DNA from: Verrucomicrobiota bacterium | Lineage (GTDB): Bacteria; Verrucomicrobiota; Verrucomicrobiia; Limisphaerales; UBA11320 | Direction: 5' to 3' | Assembly (NCBI GenBank): GCA_016871475.1 | Contig: VHDG01000044.1 | Coordinates: 1-11,504, forward strand | Length of the DNA stretch: 11,504 nt | Shown: positions 7,397 to 11,504 of the stretch, one piece after another | How the letters are laid out: each line of letters begins with the position of its first letter | Position numbering within the stretch: position 1 is the stretch's first letter | Notes under the pieces: model-generated | Databases searched by the model: none | What the model was told of the DNA's origin: nothing | Seen by the model: the letters and a program-made list of their open reading frames with translations, nothing else | Position numbers and translations under genes: made by a program

Positions 7397-10184
7397 GGGA
7401 GATCGCAAAATCCACCAGTTCCTGGGATTGGAAGAAGCCTTCATAGAAGCTGTGACCCTGACCTTGGAGAACAATCAGCCTGATCAGGGATTCGGCCCCT
7501 GATTCCCGATACTGGCGGACGAACTCGCCTGAGTTCTCAGCCAACGGGACGACTTTATCCACGTCGCCGTGAATCAATGCGACCGGGATGCGAGCCTTCG
7601 CCAAGATGCTGACGCGGGCGATGGGATTGAACTCCGCCGCGCGCGAGTCGAGGTCCGTAGGGGTGAGGCCATAAGCCGGGGCTGCGTTCGCCAGACCTGG
7701 ATACGTCCGAAAATCGAACACGGGATAGATGCCGACGATGCCGGCGACGCGCTGCGGATTGACGATGGCCCAACTGCTCACCCACAAGCCCCCGCGACTG
7801 CGCCCGAACAGGCATGGTTTGGCTGCAAACCCACGATTCTCCGTCAACTCGCGATGCAGCGCATCAAACGTGGCGTGACTCTTCGGACTGCCGTAGGCCT
7901 CGCCTACGTCCACACCCGCAACCGCGACGCCGGCGGCAATGAATTGTTGATGCATCCACCGCTCCGCCCCGTCCGGATACGCCGGAAGCGTCGGTGCGTA
8001 GAAGATCCACGGTTGGGGTGTTGAGCGTTTCTCGGGCGCAGGCAGGAAAAGGAAGGCCGGACGGTCCCCCACCGTGAAATGCTCTGTGCCTGGGAGGGCC
8101 AGCCTTGGGGTTGGCCCTGTCACTTTTGGCTTCGACGGAGCGGCAGTCAGTTGCGTCTCCAGCCACGGTGAAACCTTCTCCGCCCACTTTGCGCCGTGAA
8201 CCCCCAGTCCCTCGCCGCTGAAGTGCACGCCTTTGCCGCCGCTGTCGCGCAGGTTTCCTGTCAGCGCGTCGCTGTCCGGCCCTTCGAGGGCCAGCCCGGA
8301 TTTCCATAACGCGGCCTGTGCGGCGCGAATGTCGGACGATCCTGGATCCTCAGGAGTGTGATAGCTCGCCAGCGCGACGAACCAGGGAAAGTCCCAGCCG
8401 GCTTTCCGACGCAGGTCCTGGATGAGTTTCTCCATGGATTGTCGATAGGCGTCTCCGGGCAGGGTCCGTGTTGGATCCTTCTGGTTGGCGTCCGATTCGC
8501 CTTGATGCCAGAGCACCGCACGAAAGCCGGACCCTTCAAGCTGTTTGACCCGCGCCAGGAATCGGTCGAACAGGATTCCCGTGCTCTCCCATTCGCCGGA
8601 CTCGAGTTGCCTTACGTTGCCGGTGAGCGTGGGTGGACGGTCGAAGCGGACGCCGCGCGGAAGCCACTCCCGCACACTCGTGGCTCCCACGCCCACCGCG
8701 ACCAAGCCGACAGGAACATTGAACCGGGTGGCAATGGCATCGGCAAACGGGGGAAGAAAGCTGCCGCTGTCGCCGGACGCCCCGGGCTGCGGATCGTTCG
8801 CCGGTTGCCAGTGAGCTCCGGAGAATGCGACGACGCGATCCGAGGCGGGCTTCTGCTTTTCCTCGCCGTGATTGGCCGAGTTCGACTGGCCTGCCACGAC
8901 GAACACTTCGCCGACGCCGACGCGGTGCACGGCGGTTTGACCCAGGCTCGTCGCGTTGCGACGAGCGCGAACTGCAAGTTCATACCAACCGCCCGCAGGA
9001 GCTTCCAATTCCTCACGGAAAGCCGTCTGGCCGGGTTTGAGTTCAGCGAGACGACGCCAGTCGCCGCCCGTGTTCGCGCCCAGCACCTGCGCTTCGATCA
9101 CGACGGCCTCATTCAGTGCCGCGCTCAGCGTGCCGTCGATTCTGATGCTCCCAACCCTGGCTGTGCGTCGCTGGAAAACCTGATGCTCCAGCGGCGTGAT
9201 CAAACGCACCGCCACTTCGGGCGTCGCTGACGGGCGGAGGAGTGACCTCATGCCGTGTCCAAGCGCGTTGCCCGTGAGCACATAGGTTTCGGCGTTGCCG
9301 AATTCATGGTGGCCGTGGGTCGGATTCGGCGAATCCTCGGGTCGGCGAACGAAGTCGCGCGTGGTCACGAACACGACATTGCTGGCGAACTCGGGCCGCA
9401 CCGCCGCGGCGGCCTGCGCTTTTCGCAATGCCTCCCATTCCGGAGGTGCATGGACCCACGGGCCGGTCAGCTCGCCGATGACCACGGGAAGGTGAGGAGC
9501 CTTCCAATCGCGGCGGAGATCGTGGATCAGGTTTACGAGGTTGGTTTCATAGGCCGGCACCGCAGCCTTCGGGTCGACGCCGTCGTTCCAGCCGTGATAC
9601 CAGACAAAGCCCGCGAGCTCGGCACGCCGCCCGCCAAGCGCCGGGAACGTTGTGCTCAGGTTCGCCATGACTTCGCGCACCTGCTGGACCATGAGCGTGT
9701 AATACTTCCCAACCTCGCCGCCCGAGGATGGAGGACGGAAATCCTTGAACAGGCTTTTGCCGCCCCACGCCGTCTTGACGATCAACACAGGCTCCTCCAG
9801 CAGATCACCCACGACGTGGCCGAATTGAAGCTCCGGCCCGAAGTGATGGATGCCACCGTAAACTGCGAAGCCTACCCCGAGCGGCCCTGATAACAGGGGG
9901 CCATCCTCGCGCTGATAGTGAACCCAAACATCGTTGCGCACGGCCCACTTCCCCTCTGCATTGCGGAGATGGCCGAACCGGGAGGCAAATCCCGGAGCCT
10001 TCATCACTTCCACCAAGGTGCCCCGGCCCTCGTTGTAGTCTCGACCTGACAGGTCCACCACCGCCTGTCCCTCCATGTTGGACTGGCCTGCGAGGACGAA
10101 CACTTTCACCAGCCTTGTCTCCGCTGCGAAACACGGCGCAATCAGGAAACCGGCGACGATGAAGATAATCAGGCGCAATGACAT
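7371..10184 (-). CDS. Secreted triple-hydrolase: two SASA (SGNH) esterase modules plus alpha/beta hydrolase
   Basis: The 937 residues begin with a signal peptide (MSLRLIIFIVAGFLIAPCFA, cleavage near 20-21). Module 1 (about 26-320) has VFVLAGQSNMEG with Ser35, FVWYHGWND (194-201) and a His-rich NPTHGHHEFGNAETY end (287-301). A beta-sandwich linker (about 325-422) follows. Module 2 (about 426-680) has VFVVAGQSNSANHG with Ser434, LWHQGESD (558-565) and GVHFSGEGLG (652-661). Module 3 (about 690-937) is an alpha/beta hydrolase with nucleophile elbow GRSRG (Ser796), HGDVDKVVP (Asp874 or 876) and GQGHSFYEG (His911). SASA proteins remove O-acetyl groups from sialic acids or, more often in this phylum, from plant or algal polysaccharides; the third module may cut another ester. 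All three active sites look complete. The ATG at 10184 lacks a strong ribosome site. It lies 92 bases after the haem protein gene and overlaps the next gene, which fits an operon. Confidence 0.9.
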   Translation of the reverse strand: MSLRLIIFIVAGFLIAPCFAAETRLVKVFVLAGQSNMEGQAVVDLSGRDYNEGRGTLVEVMKAPGFASRFGHLRNAEGKWAVRNDVWVHYQREDGPLLSGPLGVGFAVYGGIHHFGPELQFGHVVGDLLEEPVLIVKTAWGGKSLFKDFRPPSSGGEVGKYYTLMVQQVREVMANLSTTFPALGGRRAELAGFVWYHGWNDGVDPKAAVPAYETNLVNLIHDLRRDWKAPHLPVVIGELTGPWVHAPPEWEALRKAQAAAAVRPEFASNVVFVTTRDFVRRPEDSPNPTHGHHEFGNAETYVLTGNALGHGMRSLLRPSATPEVAVRLITPLEHQVFQRRTARVGSIRIDGTLSAALNEAVVIEAQVLGANTGGDWRRLAELKPGQTAFREELEAPAGGWYELAVRARRNATSLGQTAVHRVGVGEVFVVAGQSNSANHGEEKQKPASDRVVAFSGAHWQPANDPQPGASGDSGSFLPPFADAIATRFNVPVGLVAVGVGATSVREWLPRGVRFDRPPTLTGNVRQLESGEWESTGILFDRFLARVKQLEGSGFRAVLWHQGESDANQKDPTRTLPGDAYRQSMEKLIQDLRRKAGWDFPWFVALASYHTPEDPGSSDIRAAQAALWKSGLALEGPDSDALTGNLRDSGGKGVHFSGEGLGVHGAKWAEKVSPWLETQLTAAPSKPKVTGPTPRLALPGTEHFTVGDRPAFLFLPAPEKRSTPQPWIFYAPTLPAYPDGAERWMHQQFIAAGVAVAGVDVGEAYGSPKSHATFDALHRELTENRGFAAKPCLFGRSRGGLWVSSWAIVNPQRVAGIVGIYPVFDFRTYPGLANAAPAYGLTPTDLDSRAAEFNPIARVSILAKARIPVALIHGDVDKVVPLAENSGEFVRQYRESGAESLIRLIVLQGQGHSFYEGFFQSQELVDFAISHARQGAQR

Positions 10185-10276
10185 GGCGACACAATGTCAG
10201 AAGTCGTCGCGGAGAAAATCAAAATTCCAGCCACGATGTCGGAGTCGATTAAGCCTTAAAAGAGCACCATTCTGCA

Positions 10277-10726
10277 TCACCTGAGCGACTGGACGTAGCG
10301 CACGAGGTCGATGATCTGCTTGTCGATAAGCGGGTCGATCAATCCCTCCGGCATGACCGAGGAGCCTTCGATATAGCCCGCCTGCTTGATGTTCCTCACG
10401 GGTACTACTTGTTGCGTATTGCCGGCAAAACGTATCGTCAGGGCGTCGGCTGATTCGTCGCCGAAGAAGCCGTCATACGTTTCGCCGTCCTGGGTCTCGA
10501 TGCGGTATGTGCGGAAGACGCTCTCGACAGCGTGGCTGGGATCGATGATGGCGGTCAGTATGGCGTCGGTAGCCCGGTTCTTGGAGCCCGCGAGCGACGG
10601 CCCGAAACCGCTGCCTGTCGACGTGCTCGAATGGCATGCGGCGCAGGTATTCTTCAAGAACGCCTCTCCGGCAGAGAGGTCGGCACCGGGTGCGGCATCG
10701 ACAAACTTCGTCAGACGCGCAATGCG
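10277..10726 (-). CDS. PVC-type haem-binding (cytochrome c) domain, C-terminal part of frameshifted gene
   Basis: This is the 3' end of the gene whose upstream part is at 10473-11504. The frame reads RIARLTKFVDAAPGADLSAGEAFLKN, then the c-type haem site CAACH (10631-10645), a GFGPSLAGSKNRAT segment, a beta stretch (ESVFRTYRIETQDGETYDGFFGD), and SSVMPEGL with the likely axial Met at 10352-10354, ending DLVRYVQSLR. This matches the haem-binding domain that ends many large Planctomycetes/Verrucomicrobia dehydrogenase-like proteins. It would carry electrons in the periplasm from the propeller domain. On its own the first usable start is a TTG at 10655-10657, which would leave a fragment of 126 residues, so independent expression is unlikely. 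All expected haem residues are present, so decay is not evident beyond the single frameshift. Confidence 0.87.
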   Translation of the reverse strand, partial: RIARLTKFVDAAPGADLSAGEAFLKNTCAACHSSTSTGSGFGPSLAGSKNRATDAILTAIIDPSHAVESVFRTYRIETQDGETYDGFFGDESADALTIRFAGNTQQVVPVRNIKQAGYIEGSSVMPEGLIDPLIDKQIIDLVRYVQSLR

Positions 10727-11504
10727 TCTCGGCGGGTTTCACCGGAGCTTTTCGCACGATCTTCATCCACTCACCGGAGATGGGCTCTGGCGGTGTGGGG
10801 CGGCCTTTTTCCTCGACCATCTGGAGCAGCAGGTTCTGGAAGACTCCTTCGTAAGTGCCCCCGGGCGCGAGGTAATCGCGATCCCAGCCCTTCACTTTGT
10901 CTGTGAGGTCTGGCGTCGTACGCCAGCGCTGCAGCCATGCGAGTTGCTCGGCGTTCAACGGAGCCGGATCATCGAGGAAGTAGCGCAGCACCTCATTGCG
11001 CACCCGAAAGGCCTGCTCGTTCGAGAGGGTTTGAATCAGACCGAAAGCCTCGGCGATGGGAGGACGGACGGTTGACAACTCACGCACAGCCTCGAAACGC
11101 AGATCGACGTTCCTGTTCGCGAGCAACTCACGCCAAAGTTTTGCGTCGAAGTGGCCCAGGCCTTCCAGCGACCAGAGCGCGGCGATACGGATGTCGTCCG
11201 ACGTCTTTTTTGCGCGGATGAGCTTTAGCAGGGCGGGGATCAGTTCGCGGGCGTTCCGCTGGACGATTTGCTGCCACGCTGCGCGCATTTCCCAGGTGCT
11301 GTCGGCTTGCAGATGCTTGATGAGCGCTTTGGTTGGGGTGGTGACGATGTTCGGGATGTGGCGCGCCTTCTGGCTCTCGTGGCGCACACGCCAGATGCGT
11401 CCACGGGTCTTGTCGCGTGCGGGATGGTTCCGGTCGACTTCATTGTGCGAGATGATGCGGTTGTACCAGTCCACGATGTAAAAGCAGCCATCGGGCCCGA
11501 AACG
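10473..11504 (-). CDS. PVC membrane-bound dehydrogenase-like protein, propeller end and HEAT region (5' end beyond window)
   Basis: The frame is open from the right edge and begins RFGPDGCFYIVDWYNRIISHNE and then RDKTRGRIWRV, the signature end of the N-terminal beta-propeller in PVC dehydrogenase-like proteins (TIGR02604 type). Next come alpha-helical HEAT-like repeats (about 10960-11370; EMRAAWQQIV, IRIAALWSLEGLG, VDLRFEAVREL) and a Gly/Trp-rich linker (GGTYEGVFQNLLLQMVEE). Genuine sequence ends at VKPAE near 10728; the rest down to the stop at 10473 is the wrong frame, rich in Arg and Cys. The true continuation is the haem domain at 10277-10726. Family members are usually about 1000 residues, so well over half lies beyond the edge. 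The expected role is periplasmic oxidation of a sugar or alcohol with electron transfer to the haem; the substrate is unknown. It heads the likely operon with the esterase and the glycosidase. Confidence 0.85.
   Translation of the reverse strand, partial: RFGPDGCFYIVDWYNRIISHNEVDRNHPARDKTRGRIWRVRHESQKARHIPNIVTTPTKALIKHLQADSTWEMRAAWQQIVQRNARELIPALLKLIRAKKTSDDIRIAALWSLEGLGHFDAKLWRELLANRNVDLRFEAVRELSTVRPPIAEAFGLIQTLSNEQAFRVRNEVLRYFLDDPAPLNAEQLAWLQRWRTTPDLTDKVKGWDRDYLAPGGTYEGVFQNLLLQMVEEKGRPTPPEPISGEWMKIVRKAPVKPAETHCASDEVCRCRTRCRPLCRRGVLEEYLRRMPFEHVDRQRFRAVARGLQEPGYRRHTDRHHRSQPRCRERLPHIPHRDPGRRNV
10713..10729 (-). other. Frameshift site at a small perfect hairpin in the haem protein gene
   Basis: AGACGC-GCAAT-GCGTCT forms a 6-base-pair stem with a 5-base loop. 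The coding frame changes exactly here: VKPAE is read before it, RIARLTKFVDAAPG after it. Either one base is extra or two are missing (a lost CG would restore ETRIARL). An indel at a stem is a common sequencing or replication slip. Confidence 0.75.

Noticed and set aside
8358..9230. 290-residue plus-strand ORF opposite the triple hydrolase
   Set aside because: It lies wholly antisense to conserved SASA coding sequence and shows no domain or signal of its own.
10185..10276. Possible promoter or terminator in the 92-base gap, including the palindrome TTAAGCCTTAA
   Set aside because: The palindrome is only 11 bases, AT-rich, with no T-run in the right place, and no convincing -35/-10 pair is visible.

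Overview
The window looks like a fragment of a Verrucomicrobia/PVC-group genome, probably a draft or metagenome contig. Base composition is GC-rich. The gene types are characteristic of that group: a Ser/Thr kinase fused to WD40 repeats, a propeller/HEAT/cytochrome c protein of the PVC 'membrane-bound dehydrogenase' type, SASA-type esterases, a secreted protein with DxDxDG calcium repeats, and intergenic DNA with hexamer and hairpin repeats. The taxonomic call is inferred from family resemblance, not from a marker gene. I see no rRNA, tRNA, CRISPR array or insertion sequence.

Left part (1-2912, minus strand): a large kinase gene running off the left edge. It encodes a kinase domain, one transmembrane helix, a coiled coil and at least ten WD40 repeats. 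It is broken by one extra base in a run of seven T (2227-2233), and it has no start codon of its own.

Middle (2781-4158, plus strand): the tail of a larger protein that may be a Tc-toxin A-like subunit, followed after 19 bases by a complete gene for a secreted calcium-repeat protein. The kinase 5' end and the toxin-like 5' end meet head to head near 2905-2915, both truncated. This is either a genomic rearrangement or a misassembly, and it is the main structural anomaly in the window.

Spacer (4159-4486): no gene. It lies between convergent transcription units and is full of short repeats: a duplicated palindromic element, an inverted repeat pair, a hexamer run and CACGGAAA motifs.

Right part (4487-11504, minus strand): a likely operon read right to left. 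First comes the 3' part of a PVC haem-binding dehydrogenase-like gene (also frameshifted, at a small hairpin near 10713-10729). Next is a 937-residue secreted protein with two SGNH/SASA esterase modules and a third alpha/beta-hydrolase module. Last is a large secreted TIM-barrel glycoside-hydrolase-like protein that overlaps it. Together they suggest exported breakdown of an acylated polysaccharide: esterases remove acyl groups, the glycosidase cuts the backbone or side chains, and the haem protein may oxidise released sugars. The substrate cannot be read from the sequence.

There are two single-site frameshifts in otherwise well-conserved reading frames, plus the head-to-head junction. Read-level checking of this contig should come before any biological conclusion about those three places.
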